A stretch of 64,000 bases of DNA from Acholeplasmatales bacterium (GCA_003539625.1 DPOU01000024.1:44797-108796); one strand, 5' to 3'. Positions 53,312 to 62,612 are shown, numbered from the stretch's first letter. Translations and numbers: made by a program. The notes: generated from the letters alone by a model not told the origin.

Positions 53312-53539
53312 ATGGTTTTTGAAAAAGTACAAAAAATTATTTCAGAAAATCTAAACGTACCACTAGAAAAAGTAACAATGGATACTCATTTAGTAGATGA
53401 TTTAGGTGCAGATTCACTTGATGCTGTAGAATTAATTATGGCTTTAGAAGAAGAATATGGTATTGAAGTTGATGATGAAGCTGCTCAAAATATGAAGTAT
53501 GTTAGAGATTTAGTAAACTACATCGAAGAACATAAATAA
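53312..53539 (+). CDS. acpP: Acyl carrier protein
   Basis: 75 aa with the phosphopantetheine site LGADSLDAVELIMALEEEYG. It lies 11 nt after tex, an uncommon neighbour. Fatty-acid synthesis genes are not in the window. Confidence 0.96.
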   Translation: MVFEKVQKIISENLNVPLEKVTMDTHLVDDLGADSLDAVELIMALEEEYGIEVDDEAAQNMKYVRDLVNYIEEHK

Positions 53540-53553
53540 AAAAGAGCTAAACA

Positions 53554-53603
53554 AAAAGGCGATATTAGATAAACAAGTAAGTTTGTCTATTATCGCTTTT
53601 TAT
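53554..53603 (+). terminator. Terminator of tex-acpP
   Basis: A long imperfect stem opening AAAAAGGCGATA and closing TATCGCTTTTT with T run. Confidence 0.88.
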
Positions 53604-53694
53604 ATTTTTAAGACAATAGAGTCTAAAAAATTCAAACAGTGTAAGAAATATTAGTCTACTTGTGGTTGATTGTTAAAAAATGGCAAAAAACTTA

Positions 53695-53723
53695 TTGTAA
53701 AAGTATTATCAAAATGATATAAT
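53695..53723 (+). promoter_or_regulatory. Promoter of the VWA lipoprotein gene
   Basis: TTGTAA (53695-53700), a 17-bp spacer and TATAAT (53718-53723) with an extended TGA. Confidence 0.75.
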
Positions 53724-53751
53724 AACAATGTAACAACAGGAGGGACGTTAT

Positions 53752-55557
53752 ATGAAAAAAATTTTAAGCGCAATCGCAATTATGGCACTAATGATAGTTT
53801 TTGCTTCATGTACTAACAGTAGAAAAGATAGAGGGGGTAGTTTATACGAACCAGATAATGGAATGATTGAAGATGGAACATCATCACAATTTGATTATGA
53901 GTTCGTACATAATTGGGGAGATCAATTCCTTGGTGAAAACTATAATAGAATTGTAGAAAACCAATATGTTTACACTAACAAGCAACAAGAAAGCTATTTT
54001 TCAATGGATTCTTTTACTGCTTCTTATTCAAATCTACGTAGATACATTAATTATCAAACAAAAATACCTAATGATGCGGTGAGGACTGATGAATTATTAA
54101 ATTATTTTAATTATGATTTTGGTGGACCAGAAAACGATGAAATGTTTTCTATAAGTGCTAATTTAGGTAGTACACCATGGAATGAAAGAACTCAATTATT
54201 AACAATAAATATAAAAGCAAAAGAAACTGATCAAGGAAATTATACAGGCAATAATATTGTTTTCCTAATTGATGTTTCAGGTTCAATGGCATCAACAAAT
54301 AAATTGAATTTAATTAAGGCGGTATTTCCAAAATTCTTAGATGCTCTAGCACCAACAGATAAAATTTCAATTGTCACATATTCAAATAAAATAAAAATAT
54401 TAGCAAATGGTGTGTACGCCGATGAGAAAGAAGCATTGAAGAAAGTTGTTAATGGCCTTTCTGCAACCGGTGGTACTGCAGGTGCAGATGGTTTAGAAAA
54501 AGCTTATAACGTTGCTAAATCAAACTACATTGCTGGAGGAAATAATCGTGTAATAATTGCTTCAGATGGCGACTTCAATATTGGTAGATATAGCCAAGAT
54601 GACTTAAAAGAATTAGTTGAAAACCAATTAAATAGTGGAATTTATTTAACAACTCTAGGATTTGGAATGGGTAATTATAAAGATACAACAATGGAAACTC
54701 TTGCCAAATATGGAAATGGTGGTTACGCTTATATTGATAATTTGGAAGAAGCTGAAAAAGTACTTGTTAATGATTTAAACAAAACTCTATATACAGTTGC
54801 TAAAGATGTCAAGAGTTGTGTTACATTTAATCCCAATGTTGTCAAGGCATATCGTTTAATTGGCTATGAAAATAAACAATTAACAAAAGATGAATTTAAT
54901 GACGTTAATAAAGATGCTGGTGAAATTTGTAGTGGACACAATACAATCGTATGTTATGAAATAGAACTATGTGAAGATACTCCTAATTCTGATGATGCCG
55001 ATTCAGACATGTTTAGTGTAGAAATTAAATACAAAGATCCAAAGACTGATGTTTCTTCAGTATTTTCAAGAAGTTTTAAAGAAACTGATGAAAAATTAGC
55101 AGTAACAGAAGAATGGTATTTTGCAAGTGCAATTATTGAATTTAGTTTATTAATAAGAGATTCAAGTTACAAATTCAATGCTAGTTGTAAAAATATATTA
55201 GAAAGATTAGCAGTTAATTGTAAAAACTTACTAGAAAAAGATCAATTAAAAGAAGAGTTCTATCAATTAGTAAAAAAAGCATATCAATGCAATCTAATAA
55301 CTGAACCAGTTAGTGAAGATGTTTTAATTACTATAATTTATGATGCAGGAATAAAATATATTTTATGTGAAAAAGGTATGACAATAAATAGCTCAAAAAT
55401 TTTGAAGTATACTTTTGGTAAAAACAATGGTCTATTCGATTCAACTACTAATGAGCTAATTAGATATGCGGTATTTGCTGATATGGCTTGTACTGAACCA
55501 TTAGAAGAATTTACGTTAGTTGAAGACGTTACTATTTTCTTAAAACCTATAAATTAA
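53752..55557 (+). CDS. von Willebrand factor A lipoprotein (YfbK-like)
   Basis: 601 aa. A signal peptide ends with the lipobox-like FASC (Cys20). The vWF_A N-terminal region (RTDELLNYFNYDF) is followed by a VWA domain with an intact MIDAS (DVSGSMAS, the GGTAG Thr and ASDGDFN Asp) at about 165-340. A DUF3520-like C-terminal domain follows. The last 65 residues resemble a degenerate InlB/Flg_new repeat (ADMACTEPLEEF). It is a metal-dependent surface binding protein; ligand unknown. AGGAGGG ribosome site. Confidence 0.9.
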   Translation: MKKILSAIAIMALMIVFASCTNSRKDRGGSLYEPDNGMIEDGTSSQFDYEFVHNWGDQFLGENYNRIVENQYVYTNKQQESYFSMDSFTASYSNLRRYINYQTKIPNDAVRTDELLNYFNYDFGGPENDEMFSISANLGSTPWNERTQLLTINIKAKETDQGNYTGNNIVFLIDVSGSMASTNKLNLIKAVFPKFLDALAPTDKISIVTYSNKIKILANGVYADEKEALKKVVNGLSATGGTAGADGLEKAYNVAKSNYIAGGNNRVIIASDGDFNIGRYSQDDLKELVENQLNSGIYLTTLGFGMGNYKDTTMETLAKYGNGGYAYIDNLEEAEKVLVNDLNKTLYTVAKDVKSCVTFNPNVVKAYRLIGYENKQLTKDEFNDVNKDAGEICSGHNTIVCYEIELCEDTPNSDDADSDMFSVEIKYKDPKTDVSSVFSRSFKETDEKLAVTEEWYFASAIIEFSLLIRDSSYKFNASCKNILERLAVNCKNLLEKDQLKEEFYQLVKKAYQCNLITEPVSEDVLITIIYDAGIKYILCEKGMTINSSKILKYTFGKNNGLFDSTTNELIRYAVFADMACTEPLEEFTLVEDVTIFLKPIN

Positions 55558-56000
55558 TAAAAATACTTTTAATAAGATGCATAAATGAAAAAGCGTTCAA
55601 AATGTCTTTTTGTAAAAGATTGAGTGTTAATATAATAATGCTCTTCATATTAACATAGATATTACAAAAAATATTTATACCAGGCTAAAAACCTGGTATT
55701 TTATTATTACATAAATATTAGAATGTTTTAAACATATAAAAAATAAATTTTTAATACCCTCTTGCGATAAAAGTTAAATTATTGCAAACTATAATTATAA
55801 GTATGATTCTTTATATATTGTACTGAAAAAGATTAGACAAAAAAATTAAAAATAAGTTAAATATTTATTTGAAGTTGATAGAACAAAAAATGCTAGTGAT
55901 ATCATATTTGATATTGATTTCTAATGTGTTTTTTTGTGAAACTAAAATGATATTTATTTCGAGTAAATCATGAGTTAATGAGATTTTTTAAATATTTAGT
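55558..56000. other. Intergenic stretch with one terminator
   Basis: About 440 bp, very A+T-rich, with no ORF having a ribosome site. It holds the VWA terminator at 55677-55706; I see nothing else convincing apart from the fabT promoter at its end. Confidence 0.6.
55677..55706 (+). terminator. Rho-independent terminator
   Basis: A perfect 8-bp stem ATACCAGG/CCTGGTAT with a 7-nt loop and a T-rich tail, 120 nt after the VWA gene. Confidence 0.88.
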
Positions 56001-56029
56001 TTGACATTAAAAGCATTTTGGATTATAAT
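56001..56029 (+). promoter_or_regulatory. Consensus promoter of the FabT-like gene
   Basis: TTGACA (56001-56006), a 17-bp spacer and TATAAT (56024-56029): exact consensus. TTTGACATTAAAA at the -35 resembles a FabT box (TTTGA-n3-TCAAA) with one mismatch, so autorepression is possible. Confidence 0.85.
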
Positions 56030-56056
56030 ATATATAAAGAATAATTGGAGGTTATT

Positions 56057-57058
56057 ATGCCAGAAGATAAAATTATAGAAAATGCAACCCTACCTAAGAA
56101 ACGTGTTAGCCCGTTTGAAGTAGAACCGATTGATGAAGTAAATGAGCCAAAGAAGATTGAAAAGAAAACTAAGACTTCCACAACTTCAAAAAAAGAAGTA
56201 GCTAAGAAGCCAACTACTCAAGCTTCTAAAAAAGCTACAACAACAAGTAGTACTAAAAAACCTTCAACTAAGAAAGCAACTTCTACTAAAAAAGGTACAA
56301 CTTCAAAAATAAAAATAGATACAAATATTACTTCAACTACTAAGATTGACCCTCGTACAGGTCTTGTTAAAACTAAAACTAAGCAACCAAAAGAAGTAAA
56401 AGAAACTAAGAAAATAGAAGAAACTAAAGTAGTTAAAAAAACAACAAAAAAGAAAACAACTAAAAAAACTACTACCCCTTCACAAACTTTAACAATAGAA
56501 CCAGTAGTTGACAATACACCTAAACAGATTGTTAGACCTACTCCTAAGAAAACACATCAATGGACAAAAGAAGAAAAAGTTTTATATAAACAATTAGAAG
56601 AGTCTTTTAATACTATTGCTAATATGACAATGGTAATCGAAGAAAGAACTATGGATACTAAAAATATTCCAAATTTAACCATTGGTGAACTTCATTTAAT
56701 AGAAATGGTAAATAGGTATAATAATAAACCGATGACATTAATTGCAAACAAATTACATATAACAGTTGGTGCGATGACAATATGTCTAAATCGTTTAGTT
56801 CAAAAAGGATATTTGTTAAGAACACGTGATGAAATGGATCGCCGTGTTATTCTATTAAGTATTACACCAGAAGGCAAAAAGGTTTTAAAATATCATAATA
56901 AATTCCACGATGATATAATTGGCCTTGCGCTTGATACTCTTTCAATCCAACAGGCCGCAAAAGTATTGAACCAATTTGCTTATGTATTAGAATACTATTA
57001 TGATCCTAGCATTGCGGAAAAAGAAGAAAAAAAGACAACTAAGAAAGGAAAAAAATAG
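56057..57058 (+). CDS. FabT-like MarR regulator with a long Lys/Thr-rich N-terminal arm
   Basis: The ATG at 56057 follows GGAGG; the one at 56045 does not. The first 165 residues are low-complexity, rich in K, T and S with KKTT/STKK patterns like histone-H1-type tails. The rest is a MarR winged helix with ANKLHITVGAMTICLNRLV and RTRDEMDRRVILLSITPEG, closest by eye to FabT, the acyl-ACP-dependent repressor of fatty-acid synthesis. A basic tip EKKTTKKGKK ends the protein. The arm is absent from ordinary FabT (about 145 aa). Confidence 0.8.
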   Translation: MPEDKIIENATLPKKRVSPFEVEPIDEVNEPKKIEKKTKTSTTSKKEVAKKPTTQASKKATTTSSTKKPSTKKATSTKKGTTSKIKIDTNITSTTKIDPRTGLVKTKTKQPKEVKETKKIEETKVVKKTTKKKTTKKTTTPSQTLTIEPVVDNTPKQIVRPTPKKTHQWTKEEKVLYKQLEESFNTIANMTMVIEERTMDTKNIPNLTIGELHLIEMVNRYNNKPMTLIANKLHITVGAMTICLNRLVQKGYLLRTRDEMDRRVILLSITPEGKKVLKYHNKFHDDIIGLALDTLSIQQAAKVLNQFAYVLEYYYDPSIAEKEEKKTTKKGKK

Positions 57059-57061
57059 AAT

Positions 57062-58315
57062 ATGAAAAGTTTATATGTTAAAAGAAGAAAAGCTCTTTAT
57101 GAAAAATTAAAAGATAATTCAATTGCTATTTTGCATTCAGGATTTCATCAATTTAAAACTGCAGATGCTGAATATCCATTTGTTGTAAATCACAATTTTT
57201 ATTATATGACTGGTATTGACCAAGCCGATGTTACTCTTGTAATTGGTAAATTTGACAATCAATATAAAGAATTATTATTTATTGATGAGATTGATGAATT
57301 AATGGCAAAATGGGTTGGACGTACTCTTTATAAGAGTGAAGCTTCAGAAATATCAGGTATTGATGTTTCTAACATTAAATACAATAGTGCATTTAATAAG
57401 TATTTAGTTACTACTCTTCAACCTACTAGACATTTTGAAAATGTTGCTGAAAATGTTTATTTAGATTTAGAAAGAAGAGAACAAGCCTTATACAATACCT
57501 TTGCCTTAGTACTTTCAAGACGCTTAAGAAAAGATTATCCAAGTGTAAAAATAGAAAGTTTATATGCAATGGTACTAAGTCAAAGAATGATAAAATCTAA
57601 AGAAGAAGTTGCTTTGATAAAAGAATCAATTGAAACAACAAGACGTGCTATATATAATGTAATGAGTCATGCTAAAGAACATAGTGAAGAAAGTATTTCC
57701 AATGCTTATCATGATTTTGTTCTAATATCAGAAAAGAAAATTAATTCCTTCGATCCAATTATTGCGGCAGGTCATAATGGCACAACACTTCACTATGAAT
57801 CAAATAATTCACCAATTGAACCTAACACATTAATGTTAATGGATGTAGGATGTTATACTAATCACTATTCATCAGATATTTCACGTACATTCCCAGTTAG
57901 TGGTAAATTTACTAAACGTCAAAAAGAAGTTTATGAAGTAGTTCTAGATTGTAATAAACGTTGCATTGAACATGCTAAAGCAGGAATGAGTTGGAAAGAA
58001 CTAAATGATTTTGCTAAGCGTATTCTAGCAAATGGTTGTAAAAAACTTGGACTTATCAAAGAAGATAGTGAATTAGAAAAATATTATTTCCACTCAATTG
58101 GTCACTCATTAGGATTAGATGTTCATGATCCATCAATTGATAATCTTGGTATTCTAGAAGGCATGGTAATTACTATTGAACCTGGACTATATATACCTGA
58201 AGAATCAATTGGAATTAGAATTGAAGATGACATTCAAATTACTAAAGATAAAGCAGTAGTATTATCTAGTTCAATTATTAAAGAAGTAGCAGACATTGAA
58301 GAAATGATGAAATAA
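57062..58315 (+). CDS. pepP: Xaa-Pro aminopeptidase (M24)
   Basis: 417 aa. An AMP_N domain (about 1-130) precedes the pita-bread M24 domain. Metal ligands are visible: the two Asp in MDVGCYTNHYSSDISRTFP, His in HSIGHSLGLDVHDP, Glu in ITIEPGLYIPE and Glu in GIRIEDDIQ. It removes N-terminal residues before proline. It starts 3 nt after the FabT-like gene, so they are co-transcribed. Confidence 0.95.
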   Translation: MKSLYVKRRKALYEKLKDNSIAILHSGFHQFKTADAEYPFVVNHNFYYMTGIDQADVTLVIGKFDNQYKELLFIDEIDELMAKWVGRTLYKSEASEISGIDVSNIKYNSAFNKYLVTTLQPTRHFENVAENVYLDLERREQALYNTFALVLSRRLRKDYPSVKIESLYAMVLSQRMIKSKEEVALIKESIETTRRAIYNVMSHAKEHSEESISNAYHDFVLISEKKINSFDPIIAAGHNGTTLHYESNNSPIEPNTLMLMDVGCYTNHYSSDISRTFPVSGKFTKRQKEVYEVVLDCNKRCIEHAKAGMSWKELNDFAKRILANGCKKLGLIKEDSELEKYYFHSIGHSLGLDVHDPSIDNLGILEGMVITIEPGLYIPEESIGIRIEDDIQITKDKAVVLSSSIIKEVADIEEMMK

Positions 58316-58321
58316 TTTAAA

Positions 58322-58352
58322 AAAATGGCTTTTGTTAAAAAAGTCATTTTTT
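58322..58352 (+). terminator. Rho-independent terminator
   Basis: Stem AAAATGGCTTTT/AAAAGTCATTTT with a short loop and T run. Confidence 0.85.
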
Positions 58353-58411
58353 AATTATAAATAAATTATATTTTATAGAATTAAAAATGTTTTTTATTCA
58401 ATAATAATATT

Positions 58412-59158
58412 ATGAACGCAATATTAAAATTGATAAATGAAATTAGAATTAACAATCGAAAAATGAAATTATCTGTACTAGCATCGTCGTTAGTTTTCTA
58501 TTTAATATTAGCGATTATTCCTTTTTTTGAATTATTAGAATATATTTTAAATAAATTTGGAATAATTGAAGAAACAATTTCAAATGTTAAAGTATTTGAT
58601 GAAAAGTGGACAACTATTTACTTTATTATCTATTTTTGTTATGTTTCATCTAAACTATTGCATATGCTACATCAAATCTCAGATTTAATGTATTATAATA
58701 TAAAAGAAAGACCACATCTAAAATTAAGGATTCTTTCTTTTATATATTTAATAGTAATACTTATAATTACTGTTACTATGATTGTATCATTAACATATTT
58801 TTCATACATAAGTAATCGATTCAATATCCCAATAAGATTTATCATTAGTTTCTTACAATTTATTTTTCCACTAACCTGGATTATTTTTCTATTTATTTTT
58901 CTATATAAAAAAATAGTTCCCATACCAATAAAATGGCAAGAAACATTAGGAATTGCAAGTATAACAGGTTTTATCATTTATACAGTATTAAGATTGTATC
59001 AAATAATTGTATTTGGCTATATGCTAAATAGGTACAAAACGGTTTATGGTAGTTATGCTAGTTTAATAAGTCTATTAGTTTGGCTATATTTGTCATGTTA
59101 CATTTTTTTATCAGGAATGGTATTTCTTTTCATGAAAAAAGTAAAAAACAAGGTATAA
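58412..59158 (+). CDS. YihY/BrkB-family membrane protein
   Basis: 248 aa with six helices and the family's SLVFYLILAIIPFFELL and YGSYASLISLLVWLYLSCY motifs. No clear Shine-Dalgarno precedes the ATG. The function of the family is undetermined. The downstream pdaA gene starts about 50 nt later. Confidence 0.88.
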   Translation: MNAILKLINEIRINNRKMKLSVLASSLVFYLILAIIPFFELLEYILNKFGIIEETISNVKVFDEKWTTIYFIIYFCYVSSKLLHMLHQISDLMYYNIKERPHLKLRILSFIYLIVILIITVTMIVSLTYFSYISNRFNIPIRFIISFLQFIFPLTWIIFLFIFLYKKIVPIPIKWQETLGIASITGFIIYTVLRLYQIIVFGYMLNRYKTVYGSYASLISLLVWLYLSCYIFLSGMVFLFMKKVKNKV

Positions 59159-59180
59159 AGAAATTAAATGTAGCATACAA
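59153..59180 (+). promoter_or_regulatory. Candidate sporulation promoter of pdaA
   Basis: GTATA (59153-59157), a 16-bp spacer and CATACAA (59174-59180). One mismatch to the sigma G -10; the -10 CATACAAT also fits sigma E. The -35 overlaps the yihY stop. Confidence 0.4.
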
Positions 59181-59208
59181 TATTTATGGACATGAAAGAG
59201 GTGTAATT

Positions 59209-59958
59209 ATTAAAAAAATATTAAAACTTTGGATAGTTGCATTGGTCATGTTCACAATATTTTTCACATCAACTAAAGTTAATGTACACGCTAGTGGATG
59301 GGGCTTCAAAAGAAATGGCGAGCACCAAGTACCAGAGATTGGTAAATATCAATCAATAATAGAAGGTACAAATAGTTATTACGTTGGCAGTAAAGATAGC
59401 GTTTATCTAACTTTTGATGCAGGATACGATAACGGTATGATGGAAGAAATTCTAAATACATTAAAACTGAAAAATGTAAAAGCAACTTTCTTTTTGACCG
59501 GAGATTTTGTTAAACGTTTCCCCGAATTAACAAAACGGATAGTCAATGAAGGACATATAGCTTGCAATCATTCGTATAGACATCGTAAGATAACTACCCT
59601 TTCAAAAGAAGAATTAGCCAATGATTTAGGCAAATTGGAAAAATCATTTTATGAATTAACCAAACAAGAAATGCCAAAATATTTCCGCCCTCCAGAAGGT
59701 AATTTTGACAAAGCATCGTTAACTAACTTAAAGAATTTAGGTTATACAACAGTCTTTTGGTCAATTGCCTATGTTGACTGGAAAACTAATAAACAAAGTG
59801 GTGCTGATTATTGTGTAAAGACGATTATGGACAATCTCCATGATGGCGCAATAATATTAATGCATAGTGTATCAAGTAGTAATAAAGAAGCACTTCCAAG
59901 ATTAATTGATGAAATTAAGAATAAAGGTTATACTTTTAAAACGGTACTAGACTTATAA
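59209..59958 (+). CDS. pdaA: Delta-lactam-biosynthetic de-N-acetylase (PdaA), apparent ATT start
   Basis: A NodB-fold deacetylase needed for muramic-delta-lactam in spore cortex. GWGFKRNGEHQVPE after the signal peptide, metal-site TFDAGYDNG, HSYRHRKIT, RPPEGNFD and the PdaA-type FWSIAYVDWKTNKQSGADY match Bacillus PdaA along the length. The Shine-Dalgarno AGAGGTG (59197-59203) is followed by ATT codons at 59206 and 59209 and then a proper signal peptide (KKILKLWIVALVMF). No ATG, GTG or TTG lies at a usable position in frame, so an AUU start is inferred. Confidence 0.88.
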   Translation: MKKILKLWIVALVMFTIFFTSTKVNVHASGWGFKRNGEHQVPEIGKYQSIIEGTNSYYVGSKDSVYLTFDAGYDNGMMEEILNTLKLKNVKATFFLTGDFVKRFPELTKRIVNEGHIACNHSYRHRKITTLSKEELANDLGKLEKSFYELTKQEMPKYFRPPEGNFDKASLTNLKNLGYTTVFWSIAYVDWKTNKQSGADYCVKTIMDNLHDGAIILMHSVSSSNKEALPRLIDEIKNKGYTFKTVLDL

Positions 59959-59968
59959 GTTGAGAAGC

Positions 59969-59999
59969 ATCCTGATAGATAACTATCAGGATTGTTTTA
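59969..59999 (+). terminator. Terminator of pdaA
   Basis: Perfect 10-bp stem ATCCTGATAG/CTATCAGGAT with ATAA loop and T-rich tail. Confidence 0.92.
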
Positions 60000-60004
60000 T
60001 AATA

Positions 60005-60036
60005 AAAAGCTATTTGGTTATTTCCAAATAGCTTTT
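60005..60036. terminator. Terminator of the InlB-repeat gene
   Basis: Perfect 13-bp stem AAAAGCTATTTGG/CCAAATAGCTTTT; the minus-strand stop codon is in its loop. Confidence 0.9.
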
Positions 60037-60635
60037 AAAGTTATGTTTTCTGGTTTTTCTAAATATTTCATTAAAACGTTAGAAAGTTCTAAACTAGAAT
60101 ATTTATTACCTTGGAATTCCCAACAATCAAATGTTGCGTCAACTTTAGTAGGATCTACAATGTTAAGTTGTTGAGTTTTGATCGTATAAGTTGTTGGATT
60201 TTCAGAATTATTTTCACCACCATCTAATTCATAAGTAATTGTGTAAGTAGTAGGTACAAATACGCTATAAAGAGTAATTGATGTTAAAAAACGATGAGTT
60301 GTAAAATCAATTGGTTCTCCTTCGCCCGCCGCATTATCATACCAACCTAAAAAATCATAATAAGGTTTATTAGTAAGATCTAGTTTAGGTTCATCGATTA
60401 TAGAACCATTCTTAGTATCAGTTATGCGTACAGAGTTAATTTTACTACCTATATAACCAGGAGTATTAAATGATACTACTTGGGGTTTATTTGACATTAT
60501 AATCATAACAATGCCAAGAACCACAATTATTCCAATTAAAATATAAGCATAACTAAATTTTTTCTTTCCTTTGGTATCTTTATTAGATTTAACTGAATTG
60601 TTGTTTGTTAAATCAGTTTGAGTTTCATTTGACAT
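60018..60635 (-). CDS. Membrane-anchored InlB-repeat protein
   Basis: 205 aa from the ATG at 60635, which follows GGAGG; the upstream ATG at 60668 precedes the ribosome site and is rejected. A hydrophilic N-terminus of about 27 residues, one helix (about 29-48), then two to three Flg_new/InlB_B-type repeats with FLGWYDNAAGEG and TYTITYELDGG. The domain faces outward. It is probably a small surface protein; partner unknown. Confidence 0.82.
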   Translation of the reverse strand: MSNETQTDLTNNNSVKSNKDTKGKKKFSYAYILIGIIVVLGIVMIIMSNKPQVVSFNTPGYIGSKINSVRITDTKNGSIIDEPKLDLTNKPYYDFLGWYDNAAGEGEPIDFTTHRFLTSITLYSVFVPTTYTITYELDGGENNSENPTTYTIKTQQLNIVDPTKVDATFDCWEFQGNKYSSLELSNVLMKYLEKPENITLKAIWK

Positions 60636-60789
60636 ATTAATACAACCTCCATAATTATTATAACACATTAAAGAAAATAAAGCAATTTTTAAATCTGAAT
60701 TTTTTCTAAATTGTTTTATCTAACAAATAATTATCTTTTTATGGTATAATAAAATATTGATGAGAAATTGTAGAAGGAGTGAAACCAAA

Positions 60790-62160
60790 ATGGTGACAAA
60801 TGTTTTAGCAAAAAATCAAGAAGTATTATTAACAGTAAAAAGAATAGGTATTAATGGTGAAGGAATAGGGTATTACAAAAGACTTGCGGTATTCATTCCT
60901 GGGGCACTACCTGGTGAAGAAGTTGTAGTAAAAGTTACCGAAGTTAATGAACAATACGCAAGAGCTAGTTTAGTGAAAATAAAAAAGAATCAATCTTTAG
61001 ATAGAGTAGAACCACTTTGCAAGTATTACCAAAAGTGTGGAGGTTGTCAACTTCAACATGTTGATTATCAAGCTCAATTACGATTCAAAAAACAAATTGT
61101 TGAAGAAACTTTTGACAAATACTATAATGGTAAATTAAATGAAAAATTACTAAAGAACACTATAGGAATGCAAAATCCGTACCACTATAGAAATAAAGTT
61201 AAATTACCTGTTCGTTATGATGGCGAAAGTTTGGTTACGGGATTATATGCAAGCGATACAAATAGATTAGTTTACATTGATGAATGCTTAATTGAAAAAG
61301 AAGATTTAAGAAAAGCTGTTGACGAAATATGTAAACATTTGACTAAATATCAAGTAATAGCTTACAATCCTAGACTTCATGATGGAATCCTACGACATAT
61401 TGTCGCAAGAAGTTCAAAATTAACTGGAGAAATCCAAGTAACATTAATTTTATATAAACGTGATCAAAGAACTATTAATATTGCAAAAGATTTAATAAAG
61501 ATTGAACATATTGAAAGTGTTTATATTAGTATAAATGATGATTTAGAATCAATTGAAAGTTTTGGTACTGAAACATTCAAAATTGCGGGGAAAGACACTA
61601 TCACTGAACAATTAGGTGATTATAAATTTGATTTATTGCCTACTGCTTTCTTCCAATTAAACCAATCACAAACCGAAAAACTATATGAAAAAATATGTGA
61701 AGTAGCCAAACTCAAAGGATATGAAAATGTTGTTGATGGATATTCAGGAGTTGGAACAATTGGACTTTGGTTATCTAAATATGCTAAAGAAGTAAGAGGT
61801 ATTGACAATAACAAAGAAGCTATTATAAATGCCAATGAAAATGCTAAAAACAATAATGTTGCTAATGCAAAATTTTACAATGGTAGTATTCTAACATATC
61901 TTAGTAAATGGGAAGAAGAGGGGTTTGTACCTGATGTATTGGTAGTTGATCCGCCAAGAACAGGTATGGAGTTAAAATTAATAAACTATCTACAAGAACA
62001 TCCAGTAAAGAAAATAATTTACGTTTCTTGTAATCCATCTACACTTGCTAAAAATTGTAATCATTTGCAAAAAAAATATCATATTTTATCTATTCAACCT
62101 CTAGATATGTTTCCTCAAACAGCTAACGTTGAGTGTGTAGTTTGTCTTGAAAGAAGATAG
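60790..62160 (+). CDS. rlmD: 23S rRNA (uracil-5-)-methyltransferase RlmD/RlmCD type
   Basis: 456 aa from the ATG at 60790, after AAGGAG; the ATG at 60757 lies before that site. N-terminal TRAM domain, iron-sulfur Cys cluster CKYYQKCGGC, SAM-binding VVDGYSGVGTIGLWL and catalytic YVSCNPSTLAKN. It makes m5U in 23S rRNA; position 747 or 1939 (or both) cannot be separated. Confidence 0.95.
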   Translation: MVTNVLAKNQEVLLTVKRIGINGEGIGYYKRLAVFIPGALPGEEVVVKVTEVNEQYARASLVKIKKNQSLDRVEPLCKYYQKCGGCQLQHVDYQAQLRFKKQIVEETFDKYYNGKLNEKLLKNTIGMQNPYHYRNKVKLPVRYDGESLVTGLYASDTNRLVYIDECLIEKEDLRKAVDEICKHLTKYQVIAYNPRLHDGILRHIVARSSKLTGEIQVTLILYKRDQRTINIAKDLIKIEHIESVYISINDDLESIESFGTETFKIAGKDTITEQLGDYKFDLLPTAFFQLNQSQTEKLYEKICEVAKLKGYENVVDGYSGVGTIGLWLSKYAKEVRGIDNNKEAIINANENAKNNNVANAKFYNGSILTYLSKWEEEGFVPDVLVVDPPRTGMELKLINYLQEHPVKKIIYVSCNPSTLAKNCNHLQKKYHILSIQPLDMFPQTANVECVVCLERR

Positions 62161-62174
62161 GATTAATTTGAAAT

Positions 62175-62612
62175 TTTTCTGGTTCTAGCCTTAAAAATAT
62201 GGTTAAATTTTGTAGAGAATATTCTGATGCTAAAATTGGCCAGACGCTGTCTGTCCAAATTTCATAGAGCTATAATTTGAAATTTTAAGGATAAAATCTC
62301 AAGAACAAAGACTTTGATATATTAATAAAACAATTGAAAATGGTTGGTCAGTAAATATTTTGCTTATCGAATTGAACAAAAAAAGTTTCTAATTTTCCTA
62401 CAAAACTTCCTAGTCCACAAAATTAATTAGTATTATATACAATGAAAGATTATTATGTATTTAATTTTATTGAATTAAAAGAAGATGCTCTAATTAATAA
62501 TATAACAAAGGTTCTTTGTAGATTGGGAAAGAAATTAATAAATAAATTAGTATCTAATGGCAAACTTAAATTGAAAGATGCACAAAAATATAGCAATTTA
62601 TTTAATGAATAA
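62175..62612 (+). pseudogene. Decayed DUF1016 (YhcG-type PDDEXK nuclease) gene
   Basis: Pieces of one protein are readable in order. Frame 0 gives GSSLKNMVKFCREYSDAKIG then QTLSVQIS and a TAG where WSH is expected (62265). A shifted frame gives ILRIKSQEQRL, a TGA, then YINKTIENGWSVNILL (62282-62389). Frame 0 resumes with NFPTKLPSPQN, a TAA, then MKDYYVFNFIELKED and NNITKVLCRLGKK (62388 onward). This is the DUF1016 layout, with the N-terminus and most of the nuclease domain missing. At least three stops and two shifts make it a relic. Confidence 0.8.

Noticed and set aside
56218..56514. Minus-strand ORF of 98 codons, Val/Phe-rich
   Set aside because: Antisense image of the Lys/Thr-rich repeats of the FabT-like gene.
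59186..59206. Tiny ORF beginning ATGGAC just before pdaA
   Set aside because: Six codons, out of frame with pdaA; contains the pdaA Shine-Dalgarno rather than encoding a peptide of its own.
62442..62612. Independent 56-aa gene
   Set aside because: No ribosome site, and the sequence is the C-terminal continuation of the DUF1016 relic in the same frame as the upstream fragments.
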